Positions 1 through 8,631 of a stretch of 64,000 nt of DNA are shown here, one piece after another. Source of the stretch: Microbulbifer sp. MKSA007 (lineage in GTDB: Bacteria > Pseudomonadota > Gammaproteobacteria > Pseudomonadales > Cellvibrionaceae); the NCBI GenBank assembly GCA_032615215.1, contig CP128433.1:1199501-1263500 (forward strand), in the 5' to 3' direction. The translations under genes were made by a program, and so were the position numbers. Numbering within the stretch: position 1 is the first letter of the stretch; the number at the start of each line of letters is the position of its first letter. Under the pieces are notes generated by a model. That model did not search any database. It was given only the letters and a program-made list of their open reading frames with translations, and was not told the DNA's origin.

Positions 1-918
1 TGGTACCCCCAGTTGGGCAGTTGGCATGGGCGCGCTGAGGCCAATCTTCTGTTGTGGGCGAATTACGCCCGTGCCGATGCTGATGGCGCATTGCCCCAGG
101 CGCGCTGGGTCACCCTGGTGGACTGGGGCGGCTCCACAGATTTTGAGGTTTGCAGCTCACCGATACTCGCAGGCAAAACCCTGGAGTACAGCTTGTGGCG
201 CCGCTGTTACGGCGCGGTACTGACTTCGGCCACACTCACAGCTTTGGGGAAATTTGATCGTTTGCAAATGCGTGCCGGTACTCCGGACAATGCCAGCTAT
301 CAGGTGGTGCCGAGTCCTTTCGATTTTTCCCGTGCAACACTGCAAGTGCCCCCGGAAGCTGTAGATGCGGGCAATGCAGAGCAACACACAGACGCCATTA
401 TCGATGCGTTGCCAGATCTGTTGAAAGGGGAGGGTGGCGCTCTGGTGCTGTTTTCCTCCCGGCGCCAGATGGAGACGGTTTACGAGGCGCTCCCTGGTAC
501 CTGGCGCAACCGAATCCTGATGCAGGGGCAGCAATCCCGCCAGCAGTTGCTGGATAGCCACCGTGAGATTATCGATGGCGGTGGCAGCAGTATCCTGTTC
601 GGGCTTGCAAGTTTTGCCGAGGGATTGGACTTGCCTGGTGACTACTGCCGCCACGTGGTTATTGCGAAACTGCCTTTCGCGGTGCCCGATGATCCGATTG
701 AGGCGGCGCTGGCGGAGTGGATTGAAGCTAAGGGCGGCAATCCATTTATGCAAATCACAGTGCCGGATGCAGCCCTAAAATTGGTGCAGGCCTGCGGGCG
801 CTTACTGCGGGCAGAAGGGGACAGCGGCACAGTCACTTTGCTGGATCGCCGGGTGGTTACCCGTCGCTATGGTCAGGCAATACTCAATTCACTGCCGCCC
901 TTTAATCGAAAAATTTAG
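1..918 (+). CDS. dinG: ATP-dependent DNA helicase DinG, C-terminal part (partial at left edge)
   Basis: The frame is open to base 1, so the start lies outside the window; the last 305 residues are present. DinG is an XPD-like superfamily 2 helicase that unwinds 5'-3' and clears R-loops and forks. Visible are the SATLT segment near residue 75, the LVLFSSRRQ strand that opens helicase domain 2, the GLASFAEGLDLPG segment, and the motif VI signature QACGRLLR (QxxGRxxR) near the end. The Walker A, DEAH and Fe-S cysteine segments would lie upstream and cannot be checked. YoaA is the close alternative, but the C-terminal half looks like DinG. Confidence 0.9.
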   Translation, partial: WYPQLGSWHGRAEANLLLWANYARADADGALPQARWVTLVDWGGSTDFEVCSSPILAGKTLEYSLWRRCYGAVLTSATLTALGKFDRLQMRAGTPDNASYQVVPSPFDFSRATLQVPPEAVDAGNAEQHTDAIIDALPDLLKGEGGALVLFSSRRQMETVYEALPGTWRNRILMQGQQSRQQLLDSHREIIDGGGSSILFGLASFAEGLDLPGDYCRHVVIAKLPFAVPDDPIEAALAEWIEAKGGNPFMQITVPDAALKLVQACGRLLRAEGDSGTVTLLDRRVVTRRYGQAILNSLPPFNRKI

Positions 919-1009
919 AAAATCTTTGGTCGTATTTGCGCTGTTACTCAGATTGGGCAGGTGGCTATTGCGTATTATCACGGCTGTAAATGTGAAGGTT
1001 CTATGAGTT

Positions 1010-1333
1010 ATGCAACCTATTTATTCTGAAATCGCTGATCAGCTCCTGTTCCTCGAGTCCGAACTGCGCAGCCTGCAGGTTTGGCAGGATAATGCGCCGC
1101 CTGCAGAAGCCCTGGCCAGCACCGAGCCATTTTGTGTGGATACTTTGACCTTGCCCCAGTGGCTTCAATTTATTTTTTTGCCGCGTATGCAGGTCCTGAT
1201 TGAAGGGGAGATGCCCCTGCCGGGCCAGTGTGGTATTGCTCCGGTTGCCGAGGAGTTCTTCAAGGGGCGGGATGATGCTGCGGCATTGCTGGCTATTTTG
1301 GAGACTATCGATCAGCGCCTGCAGCGGGGCTAA
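1010..1333 (+). CDS. YqcC-like protein (DUF446 family)
   Basis: A 107-residue cytoplasmic protein that resembles E. coli YqcC in length and pattern: an alpha-helical N-terminus (IADQLLFLESELR), a central LTLPQWLQFIFLPRM block and a PVAEEFF segment. In this family the central block around L-QWLQF-F-PRM is the conserved core. No catalytic residues are known and the function is unresolved; in several genomes it sits next to a tRNA pseudouridine synthase gene, but not here. ATG at 1010 is preceded by GAAGGT at a spacing of about 10. It lies 91 bases after dinG and could be co-transcribed with it. Confidence 0.75.
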   Translation: MQPIYSEIADQLLFLESELRSLQVWQDNAPPAEALASTEPFCVDTLTLPQWLQFIFLPRMQVLIEGEMPLPGQCGIAPVAEEFFKGRDDAAALLAILETIDQRLQRG

Positions 1334-1565
1334 CCAGCTTCTGATTCCCTGAGCCCGGTGCTCCCAATCACTCTGGGCGGCATGTCACATTGTTAGTGTT
1401 GAGTCCCGCGACTCGGCGGACATCGCTGTGCAGTGGCCGCGCTCATGAGCTAATATCGAGCTTTTGCCTGAGGCGGGGAGCAATTTCTCCGTCAGATAAG
1501 CGAACACCGCGCGTTTGTAGCGGTCCGAATGGCATTGCTAATGGGGCTTGAGGTAATTGGTCGGT

Positions 1566-2249
1566 ATGCAGAGATTTTCCCTTCTGTGGTTAATGTTGAC
1601 GCTTTCGGTGCTCGCCGGTTGTGAGTCACTGATGTATCCGGGGCGGGACAGGGCCGCTCAACCAGCGGAAGTTGCACCACCGGTAGAATCACCTGATTCT
1701 GCAATGCAGTGCCCAGAGCCTGCGGAAGTGATTTGTGCGGAACCGGAAGTGAAGGTTGTTGAGCGGGTAATCGAACGAACTGTAGAAAAAGTAGTCGAAG
1801 TGCCCGTTGCCAAAGATAAGCTGGTTTTGGGGTCGGTAGAAGAAGTGGCCATAGAGCCTCCCGGCCTGATCCTGGAATCCGTTGTCGATACAGGTTCACC
1901 AACCTCCACACTGCGGGTCAGGAAGCTGACTCCGTTCGAGCGGGATGGCAGGGACTGGATCAGGTTCCAGATTGTTCAGTCGAGCAAAATGGACCCGGTT
2001 TCGGTAGAGCTGCCGATAAAACGCCATGTTCGAGTGGAGCGCCTGGGCTTTGATAATCAGCGCAGGCCGGTAGTGGAGCTTAACCTGACCGTTGGGCGTA
2101 TAACCCACCAAGTCGAAGTTAACCTGACCGATGAGGGCGGCTCTGATCTATTGATGCTGCTGGGACGCAACTTCCTCAAAGATGCCGCTGTTGTCGATGT
2201 GAGCCGGCGCAATGTCCAGGGCCAACCCCAAATAGACGGGGTTAAATAG
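1566..2249 (+). CDS. Retropepsin-like lipoprotein (RimB / ATP-dependent zinc protease family)
   Basis: The protein has an N-terminal lipobox LAGC (Cys19 from ATG 1566), a Pro/Glu/Val-rich linker with a predicted charged helix around residues 55-85, and a C-terminal domain of about 140 residues. That domain carries the aspartyl-protease signature DTGSPTSTL and the LLGRNFL motif near the end. This family is annotated as putative ATP-dependent zinc protease, but the fold is retropepsin-like. An in-frame TTG at 1557 sits closer to the GAGG ribosome site, so the start could be 3 codons earlier. The two genes that follow complete a cassette known from comparative genomics (retropepsin, inactive transglutaminase-7TM, ATP-grasp). 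I infer that it is anchored in a membrane facing the periplasm. Confidence 0.85.
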   Translation: MQRFSLLWLMLTLSVLAGCESLMYPGRDRAAQPAEVAPPVESPDSAMQCPEPAEVICAEPEVKVVERVIERTVEKVVEVPVAKDKLVLGSVEEVAIEPPGLILESVVDTGSPTSTLRVRKLTPFERDGRDWIRFQIVQSSKMDPVSVELPIKRHVRVERLGFDNQRRPVVELNLTVGRITHQVEVNLTDEGGSDLLMLLGRNFLKDAAVVDVSRRNVQGQPQIDGVK

Positions 2250-2304
2250 GCCAGTTATCCAATTGGGTTCCTAATTGGGACCTCAGAGTTACGGGGAATG
2301 GCGA

Positions 2305-3837
2305 ATGTCGCCGCGTGTCCAAGTTTATGTAATTGCGGCGTTACTCGCATTGGTAGGAGCAGGCCTGACCGCCTATAAAAACCTCGAGTTGGGTTTTCCG
2401 CTGTTGCCGGGTGAGTACCGCACCGTGTGGACCATCGAAGCAAAAGTGGGCTTCGATGCCGATGGCGGTCCGGTGAAGGCCGCACTGACCCTCCCGCGCG
2501 AGCAGCGCAATATGGAAATACTGGGGGAGACCTTCAGCTCCTCCGGTTTTGGTTTCTATATCGCGAGAGAAGATGATGCCTATCGGGCCATTTGGTCTCG
2601 CCGGGCCGCAAGAGGCCCCCAATCTCTCTTCTATCAGCTGGATGTCTACCAGCGTCCCGGTGCTGCGCTGGCGCAGCCTCTGGATCTGAGCACTGAGATA
2701 CAAAAACCCTTCCTGGGGGCCCGTGAGCAAGAAGCGGTGCGCTTGGCGATTTACTCCCTGGTTGAGCAGGCCCGCGAGCGCTCTTCTGATGTGGAATCTC
2801 TCACTACCCAGTTACTATTCGAATTGAATGACGATGAAAATCAGGATCGCAACCTGATCTTCCGTCATTACGCTGACCGCTCTTTCGTGGATGTTGCCTT
2901 GCTTGTACTGGCCACAGCCGATATCCCCGCCCACCGTATTCGCGGCCTCTACCTGGAGGATGATCGACGTCGACTATCTCCAGAAGATCTGCTTGAGGTC
3001 TATGATGGCAAGCGTTGGATCGTGTTTGAACCCAGCAGTGGCCAGCCTGGTGTGCCGGAAAATTTCTTTATTTGGCAGCGCGGCGGCAAGAGTCTTTTAG
3101 ATCTTGAGGGCGGTCGTAACTCCCAAGTGACTTTCTCTGTGATTGCCAATGATGTCCCCGCTCGCGATGTCTCTATGCGCAGCACCAAAGATGAGAAAGA
3201 TGCGCTGGTGGATTTCTCGATCTACAGTTTGCCCATTGAGCAGCAGAGTATTTTCAAGCTGATTCTGCTGGTGCCTGTGGGAGCCCTGGTGGTGGTGCTG
3301 CTGCGTGTGTTTGTAGGTCTGCGCACCTCCGGTACCTTTATGCCGGTACTGCTGGCAATTGCCTTTATCGAAACCCAGCTGATTACCGGTTTAGCGATTT
3401 TTACTTTGATCCTGATCCTCGGCCTTTGGGTGAGGTTCTATCTCAGTAGGCTCAATTTGCTATTGGTATCGAGGATCGCCGCCGTCGTGGTGACGGTGGT
3501 GATAATAATGGGGGCAATCAGTGTGGTCAGCTATAAGCTGGGCATTGAGCAGGCTCTCACAGTGACATTCTTCCCGATGATTATCCTTGCCTGGACTATC
3601 GAGCGTATGTCGATTGTGTGGGAGGAGGATGGTCCCTACGAGGTGGTGGTGCAGTCCGGGGGCAGTTTGTTAGTGGCGATACTGGCTTGGTGGGTAATGA
3701 CCAACCGCTATATTGAGCATTGGACGTTCAACTTCCCCGAGTTACTGTTGGTATTGCTGGCCTTTATTCTGGTGGTGGGCAACTACACCGGATATCGACT
3801 CAGTGAGTTGATGCGTTTCCGTCCGCTGGTTCGCTAG
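2305..3837 (+). CDS. Inactive transglutaminase fused to 7 transmembrane helices
   Basis: A 510-residue inner-membrane protein. One N-terminal membrane helix (VYVIAALLALVGAGLTAY) is followed by about 300 periplasmic residues with a transglutaminase-like fold (ATADIPAHRIRGLYLE, then DGKRWIVFEP) in which I see no catalytic Cys at the usual place. About 180 residues of hydrophobic helices follow (near VPVGALVVVLL, FMPVLLAIAFIE, IAAVVVTVVIIMG, LTVTFFPMIIL, LLVAILAWWV, LLLVLLAFILVVG). This matches the family named inactive transglutaminase fused to 7TM. ATG 2305 has a GGGGAA site 6-7 bases upstream; the upstream in-frame TTG at 2275 has no such site. It lies between the retropepsin and the ATP-grasp genes, 8 bases before the latter. 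Confidence 0.88.
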   Translation: MSPRVQVYVIAALLALVGAGLTAYKNLELGFPLLPGEYRTVWTIEAKVGFDADGGPVKAALTLPREQRNMEILGETFSSSGFGFYIAREDDAYRAIWSRRAARGPQSLFYQLDVYQRPGAALAQPLDLSTEIQKPFLGAREQEAVRLAIYSLVEQARERSSDVESLTTQLLFELNDDENQDRNLIFRHYADRSFVDVALLVLATADIPAHRIRGLYLEDDRRRLSPEDLLEVYDGKRWIVFEPSSGQPGVPENFFIWQRGGKSLLDLEGGRNSQVTFSVIANDVPARDVSMRSTKDEKDALVDFSIYSLPIEQQSIFKLILLVPVGALVVVLLRVFVGLRTSGTFMPVLLAIAFIETQLITGLAIFTLILILGLWVRFYLSRLNLLLVSRIAAVVVTVVIIMGAISVVSYKLGIEQALTVTFFPMIILAWTIERMSIVWEEDGPYEVVVQSGGSLLVAILAWWVMTNRYIEHWTFNFPELLLVLLAFILVVGNYTGYRLSELMRFRPLVR

Positions 3838-3845
3838 GGGGCGTT

Positions 3846-4841
3846 ATGCTGCAATTTTCAGTTAAGCATATCTTCAATAAAGTTCGCGGCGGAGTGGTAT
3901 CTCCGCTGACCCTGCGCCGCATGGGGGTGTTGGGGATGAATGCGCGTAATATTGACTATATTGCGCGCTATAACGATCGCAAAAAATATCCCATCGTCGA
4001 CGACAAGCTAAACACTAAGCGCGCGGCTAAAAAAGCGGGAATTCCTGTGCCCGAGCTGATCGAGGCATTTGAAAGCCCTGCCAGCCGCAAGCGAGTTATG
4101 GAGGTGATTGACCCTCTATGGCAGTTTGTTATCAAGCCGGCACGGGGCTCGGGTGGTAAAGGTATTCTCGTTATTGCCGGTCGCAATGGTGACAAATATA
4201 AAAAGATATCCGGTGCTGAAATTGATGCGCTGGATATCTTGCGGCACGTGAGCAATATTCACAGCGGCCTCTACAGTCTCGGTGGCAAACCCGACAGGGT
4301 GATGGTGGAGGCCCTGGTGGACTTTGACCCGGTCTTCGATCGCTACTCTGTTGAGGGTGTGCCTGATGTGCGGGTTATTGTTTTTCGCGGTTATCCGGTG
4401 ATGGCCATGCTGCGCTGCTCAACCCACGCCTCAGATGGTAAAGCCAATTTGCACCAGGGCGCTGTAGGTGTTGGTATCGACCTGGCCACGGGCAAAAGTT
4501 GTCATGCGGTAATGCGCGGGTTGCGAATTGACCAGCACCCGGATACTGAAGTGCCTTTCGATGCATTGCAGGTACCAGGTTGGTACGAGTTGGTCCGCTT
4601 GGCGGCAAGCTGTTACGAAATGACCGGGCTGGGTTATTTAGGCTGTGACATTGTCCTGGATCGTGAACGTGGCCCGCTCTTATTGGAGGCTAATGCGCGC
4701 CCGGGATTGGCAATCCAAATCGCCAATGGTGTTGGCTTGCGCGAGCGCTTGGGCTTTATCGAAAAATTTGATGAAGAAATGTTCAGGAAAAATGTGGATG
4801 AACGGGTGGCATTTTCCATGCGCAAATTTGCCAGCGACTAG
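3846..4841 (+). CDS. ATP-grasp alpha-L-glutamate ligase homologue (RimK-related)
   Basis: A 331-residue ATP-grasp enzyme. The ATP-binding core is visible: FVIKPARGSGGKGILVI (residues about 97-113), the RVMVEALVDFDPVFD segment, DVRVIVFRG, and a C-terminal metal-binding stretch GYLGCDIVLDRERGPLLLEANARPGL with the Glu/Asn pair typical of ATP-grasp ligases. Related RimK enzymes add glutamate residues to proteins or peptides; the substrate of this branch is not established by the sequence. It is soluble, so I infer that it acts on the cytoplasmic side of the partner 7TM protein, perhaps building an amide-linked product that the retropepsin trims. Confidence 0.88.
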   Translation: MLQFSVKHIFNKVRGGVVSPLTLRRMGVLGMNARNIDYIARYNDRKKYPIVDDKLNTKRAAKKAGIPVPELIEAFESPASRKRVMEVIDPLWQFVIKPARGSGGKGILVIAGRNGDKYKKISGAEIDALDILRHVSNIHSGLYSLGGKPDRVMVEALVDFDPVFDRYSVEGVPDVRVIVFRGYPVMAMLRCSTHASDGKANLHQGAVGVGIDLATGKSCHAVMRGLRIDQHPDTEVPFDALQVPGWYELVRLAASCYEMTGLGYLGCDIVLDRERGPLLLEANARPGLAIQIANGVGLRERLGFIEKFDEEMFRKNVDERVAFSMRKFASD

Positions 4842-4900
4842 GAAAGTCCGCTAATAGTTTATCGATTTTATTATCTTGCAAAGCAATACTTATTGCCTGG

Positions 4901-6064
4901 TTAGGGGGTGGTCGCCCCTTCGATTGATCGAATTTTTTCAATTAGAGTTTTTAGCCGCTTTCCTTGCATTTTGAGTCCATATTCAAGTTCTTGGATTTTC
5001 GTTTGGATCGAAGTGAGTTCCCACTCGCTGGGTGGCTGACCATGTTTTTCTCCATGGCGTAAAAATTGAAGGGATTTCCAGTTCTTCAATAACTTGGCGA
5101 ATCCACGAGCCTCACTTTCCAGAATCTCTTGCCAGCTCTCTTTATCTTTAGTCTTTTCAATTTTCTCCCTGGCTTGTTTGAAAAGCTGCTCTACCTTTAC
5201 TTTTTGGATCTGAATAGGTGGAGCAACCCTTAAATTATAGGTGAGTCCAACAAGGCTCAATGATTTGATCAACCATTTGGTAGGGTCATACTGGAACCAG
5301 CGAATACCACTTCGATAATCTATCTGAAAGGTGTGGTGATAATTGTGATAACCCTCGCCAAATACAAATAGGTTGAGGAAAGCGTTATCTCTTGCGCTGA
5401 TTGATCCCTTATAGGGGCGTCGGCCCCATAAATGTCCAAATGAGTTAATCATAAAAGTAGTGTGATGATTAACCACAAGGCGCAATACTCCGGCCAGCAA
5501 AACCATACCGAGAACGTCTCCAGTAATGATCCCCAAGATTATAGGTAGGCCAAGGTTCATGGCGATAATGATGGGAACATAGTTATTGTGTTGCCACATT
5601 ACCAACTTGTCCCTTTGAAGATCCTTAACATTTTTGTAATCGAGATAACTGCTGGGATATTCGTGCATCATCCAGTCCATATGGGAGAACCAGAAGCCGC
5701 GCCCTGCTGAATAGGGGTCTCGATTGTTATCGTCGATAAATTGATGATGGTATCTATGGCTTGCACACCAATTTAAAGTGGTGTTTTGCATGGCTGCCGC
5801 ACTGAATAAAATAAATAAAAGTCGAATTGACCAGTGGGCTTCGTAGCTTTTGTGTGACCACAACCTGTGATTTCCTGCTGCTATAGAAAAGCTGCAAAGT
5901 GCACCAAAAATGGCAAATGCAAGCCATTGATACCAGTGGTACCCGTAGACAAATCCATAAATCGGTACTGCGGTAAGTGCTAACAAACCTGTGCTGGCAA
6001 ATAAAATTGTGGGAATCCAAAAACGTTTTCGCTGATTGCTGGAACTTAGAGGAGTTGCGTTCAT
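4901..6064 (-). CDS. Membrane fatty-acid (acyl-CoA delta-9 type) desaturase
   Basis: A di-iron membrane desaturase of 387 residues. All three histidine boxes are present: HRLWSH (66-71), HRYHH (103-107) and HNYHH (240-244), plus NHHTTFMINSFGH at 199-211. Hydrophobic helices lie at about 18-38, 45-63, 80-95, 162-182 and 184-198. The family inserts a cis double bond in saturated acyl chains using O2 and an electron donor. The last 90 residues form a charged, coiled-coil-like extension (KVEQLFKQAREKIEKTK) that is longer than in minimal members. ATG at 6064 has an AAAGGGGG site about 7 bases upstream. It is convergent with the ATP-grasp gene and stands alone. No donor protein gene is adjacent. 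Confidence 0.93.
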   Translation of the reverse strand: MNATPLSSSNQRKRFWIPTILFASTGLLALTAVPIYGFVYGYHWYQWLAFAIFGALCSFSIAAGNHRLWSHKSYEAHWSIRLLFILFSAAAMQNTTLNWCASHRYHHQFIDDNNRDPYSAGRGFWFSHMDWMMHEYPSSYLDYKNVKDLQRDKLVMWQHNNYVPIIIAMNLGLPIILGIITGDVLGMVLLAGVLRLVVNHHTTFMINSFGHLWGRRPYKGSISARDNAFLNLFVFGEGYHNYHHTFQIDYRSGIRWFQYDPTKWLIKSLSLVGLTYNLRVAPPIQIQKVKVEQLFKQAREKIEKTKDKESWQEILESEARGFAKLLKNWKSLQFLRHGEKHGQPPSEWELTSIQTKIQELEYGLKMQGKRLKTLIEKIRSIEGATTP

Positions 6065-6533
6065 AGCAGGCCCCCTTTATTGAGGATTGCCCATGACTAT
6101 TTTGAGAGAGGGGTGGAAGTATTTCCTTTGGCCAGATTTTACTTTTTCTTCGTAGCTTTTCACTTGAGTGCATTGTTTTGGTGCATTTTGGCCATCTGAA
6201 GGATCGCATTGGTTCGCTATTCCACAGAAGCGCTGGAGTATGAAAGCTAAGGCCTTAAAAAACGCTGTTTTAAAAGTTGGCATAAGGGTTGCATTGGTAA
6301 ATGTGCGGGGCAAAGGACCCGCATTTCGGGAGAGTTTCTTAGGGTTATGGCAAACCATTAACACTGGGTGACTTCCCGTTTTCTCTCATCATCGCTGATT
6401 ACGGCCCCGCATTGCGGGGCCTTTTTTTGCCCGCACTTTGCGCAAAGCTCATAATGCTTTAGTTTAGGGTCTCCCCAGGCGTTCCCAAATTTGACGGCCC
6501 CGGGAGAGAGGCTCTCTTTTATGGCAAGGATGC
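6065..6533. other. Intergenic region between desaturase and histidine kinase (469 bases)
   Basis: Divergent intergenic space. It holds the desaturase ribosome site at its left end and a strong plus-strand terminator at 6403-6428. A 43-codon plus-strand frame (6240-6371, very basic, starting MKAKALKNAV) lies just before that terminator. It has no convincing ribosome site and I do not call it a gene, but the terminator must end some transcript. No other structure is clear. Confidence 0.5.
6403..6428 (+). terminator. Rho-independent terminator
   Basis: A perfect 8-bp GC stem GGCCCCGC / GCGGGGCC with an ATT loop, followed directly by seven T. On the minus strand there is no T run, so it acts on plus-strand transcripts. 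No confirmed plus-strand gene ends here, so it points to a small transcript starting in the 6065-6400 interval. Confidence 0.85.
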
Positions 6534-8573
6534 ATGAGCCAGGTAATTAATGAGCTAATTTCGATAGTCGAGCCCTGTGTGTCAGAGTCACTAACCCCAA
6601 ATCCGTCCAGCGCAGTGTTCCAGTTGGCAACCAGCGATGAGCTCTCTTCTTTGGATGCATCGCGCCTGCCTCGTCATACCGCTTGTTTGCAAGATTTGTT
6701 TTTGGATTCAGATTGCGGGTTGTGGGAGTGGCATCCGGATTCCGGTGCCCAGCGTGCTCAGGGTGAAATTTGGCTCCTGTTTGCAGAAACTGCAGAACTC
6801 TCTTTGACTTCCCTGTGGACGGGTGATGAATTGCGTTCGGTTCACTCTGATGAGCGGGATCGAATTATCACTGTGCGGCGTCGTCTTACTAACAAAGGTG
6901 GACACTTCGATACTACTTTTCGGGCCTACGACAGTCTCGGTCAGTTGCGCTGGTTACGATTGCGGGGACGCGCAATAAACCTCGAGGATGACAGTGGATT
7001 TGTTGTGATTGGAAGTTGCGCTGACTTCACTGAAACTTTGGCCCAGCGCTACCTATCCAACCTGCCTGGCGAGCGCCCCTTACAAACACTGTCTGGAGTT
7101 GGCGATGGTTTATGGGAGTGGGATCTACGCGCAGATGAAATGGTGCTTGATGATGCCTGCTGGGGGATTTTGGGTTACGAAGTGAGCCCGATACGCAGTA
7201 TCGGTATTTCAGCCGCGGAGCAGTGGAAGGCTCGAATTTTAGCGGAGGACTTCCCTCGGGTTGAGCAGTCCATGCGGGATCATGTGCGCGAGGGGTTACC
7301 GCTCGATGTGGAATTTCGCATCTGGCGTTCGGATAGCAGTGTGGTTTGGGTTCGCTGCCGCGGCAAGGCCCAATTAAATAGTCGCGGTCAGCCCGTGCGG
7401 GTGTTGGGAGTTTTACAAGACGTCAGCCGCAGCCGGGAAAGACTTTCGCAAATGGAGCGGGAGCTGGAGTTGCAGCGGGAGGAAAATGCGCATCGGGCAG
7501 ATTTATTATTTAGCCTGAGCCATGAATTACGCACGCCACTTAATGCAATTTTAGGTTACAGCCAAATTGTCGAATTAGATCAGAGTCTCAACGCAGACCA
7601 GCGTCAGCGCTTATCAGAAATTCGTCGCGCGGGGCAGCATTTATTGCATTTGGTCGGCGATGTATTGGAGCTGGCCAGAATCGACAGTAGGCGTTTGGGC
7701 CCCTCGATGGAATTAATTCGTCCGGCCGATTTGGTAGCAGAATGTAAACGTTTGCTCGAGCCCCTGGCTGAAACCCGTCGCGTAAGTTTGATGTTTGAGC
7801 CTCTCGGCTGGGAGTCCGCTTATATTTGTGCGGACCCAGTGCGCTATAAGCAAGTTGTATTGAACCTGGCGGGCAACGCGGTGAAATACAATCGTGAAAA
7901 TGGCCGTGTCATTATTAATTTTACGCCGCAGGCCGATGGCTGGTTGAGACTGAATATTTTGGATACCGGCAAGGGGATTGCAGCAGAGAGACGCAAAGAA
8001 GTTTTTGAGCCCTTTAATCGTCTGGGGGAGGAAAAAGGGCATATCGAGGGTACGGGTGTCGGTCTTGCAATTGCCAAGCGTCTGGCGGAGGCGATGGGGG
8101 GGCGGATCGATTTTGACAGTCAGGAAGGGCAGGGCTCAGTATTTTGGGTTGAATTCCCAATGGTCGATGCAGCGGAGTCTTTCCTGTCATTTGCAAATTC
8201 TGTTGATGCCCCGTCAACATTACCCGACTGTAGATTGCTGCTAGTGGATAACCGTCCTGAAAGTGTGGCTCGGGTGGAAAAACTTTTGCAGGGGGCGCCG
8301 CAAGTACAGCTTTCTGTGGCCGCAGATGTTGTTGAGGCCATATTTATGGCGCGTACCCAAGCACCGGATGTAGTGTTGTTTCACAATACCTTACCGGGAA
8401 TGTCGGTTGGGGATTTGGTAAGTATCCTCAAGCAGGATCAAGTCACTCAAAAAACCTGTTTGGTGGTTATGGGAGGAGAGGCTTCCTCGGGGGTGACAAC
8501 CGCTTTGCCGGATAACTTTGATCGACCGCAGCTTGCGCGAGTTTTGGTGGAGTGTTTGACGGGGAAGAGGTGA
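6534..8573 (+). CDS. Cytoplasmic PAS-PAS hybrid sensor histidine kinase with degenerate receiver domain
   Basis: A 679-residue kinase without membrane helices. Two PAS-like modules occupy about 48-170 and 178-303, each with a G-WEW core (GLWEWHPDSG, GLWEWDLRAD). The HisKA domain carries the phospho-accepting His330 in SLSHELRTPLNAILGYS. The ATPase domain shows the N box NLAGNAVKYNRENG, G1 DTGKGI and G2 GTGVGLAIAK. The C-terminal 115 residues look like a response-regulator receiver, but the phospho-acceptor position is His617 (VVLFHNTLPGM instead of an Asp), the acidic pair is reduced to DN, and the switch Lys is not seen. It is therefore probably a pseudo-receiver. No partner response regulator is adjacent. 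ATG 6534 follows an AAGGA site. Confidence 0.9.
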   Translation: MSQVINELISIVEPCVSESLTPNPSSAVFQLATSDELSSLDASRLPRHTACLQDLFLDSDCGLWEWHPDSGAQRAQGEIWLLFAETAELSLTSLWTGDELRSVHSDERDRIITVRRRLTNKGGHFDTTFRAYDSLGQLRWLRLRGRAINLEDDSGFVVIGSCADFTETLAQRYLSNLPGERPLQTLSGVGDGLWEWDLRADEMVLDDACWGILGYEVSPIRSIGISAAEQWKARILAEDFPRVEQSMRDHVREGLPLDVEFRIWRSDSSVVWVRCRGKAQLNSRGQPVRVLGVLQDVSRSRERLSQMERELELQREENAHRADLLFSLSHELRTPLNAILGYSQIVELDQSLNADQRQRLSEIRRAGQHLLHLVGDVLELARIDSRRLGPSMELIRPADLVAECKRLLEPLAETRRVSLMFEPLGWESAYICADPVRYKQVVLNLAGNAVKYNRENGRVIINFTPQADGWLRLNILDTGKGIAAERRKEVFEPFNRLGEEKGHIEGTGVGLAIAKRLAEAMGGRIDFDSQEGQGSVFWVEFPMVDAAESFLSFANSVDAPSTLPDCRLLLVDNRPESVARVEKLLQGAPQVQLSVAADVVEAIFMARTQAPDVVLFHNTLPGMSVGDLVSILKQDQVTQKTCLVVMGGEASSGVTTALPDNFDRPQLARVLVECLTGKR

Positions 8574-8591
8574 GCTGGGCTCTTGGAATCA

Positions 8592-8620
8592 GCACCCCGG
8601 CATCTTATTTGCCGGAGTGC
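8592..8620. terminator. Bidirectional stem-loop between convergent kinase gene and suhB
   Basis: A stem of GCAC-CCGGCA pairing with TGCCGG-GTGC (one mismatch) around a TCTTATT loop sits 18 bases after the kinase stop and 12 bases beyond the suhB stop. It lacks a long T run on either side. Its position between two converging genes suggests that it ends both transcripts. Confidence 0.6.
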
Positions 8621-8631
8621 CGTTCAGGCTT

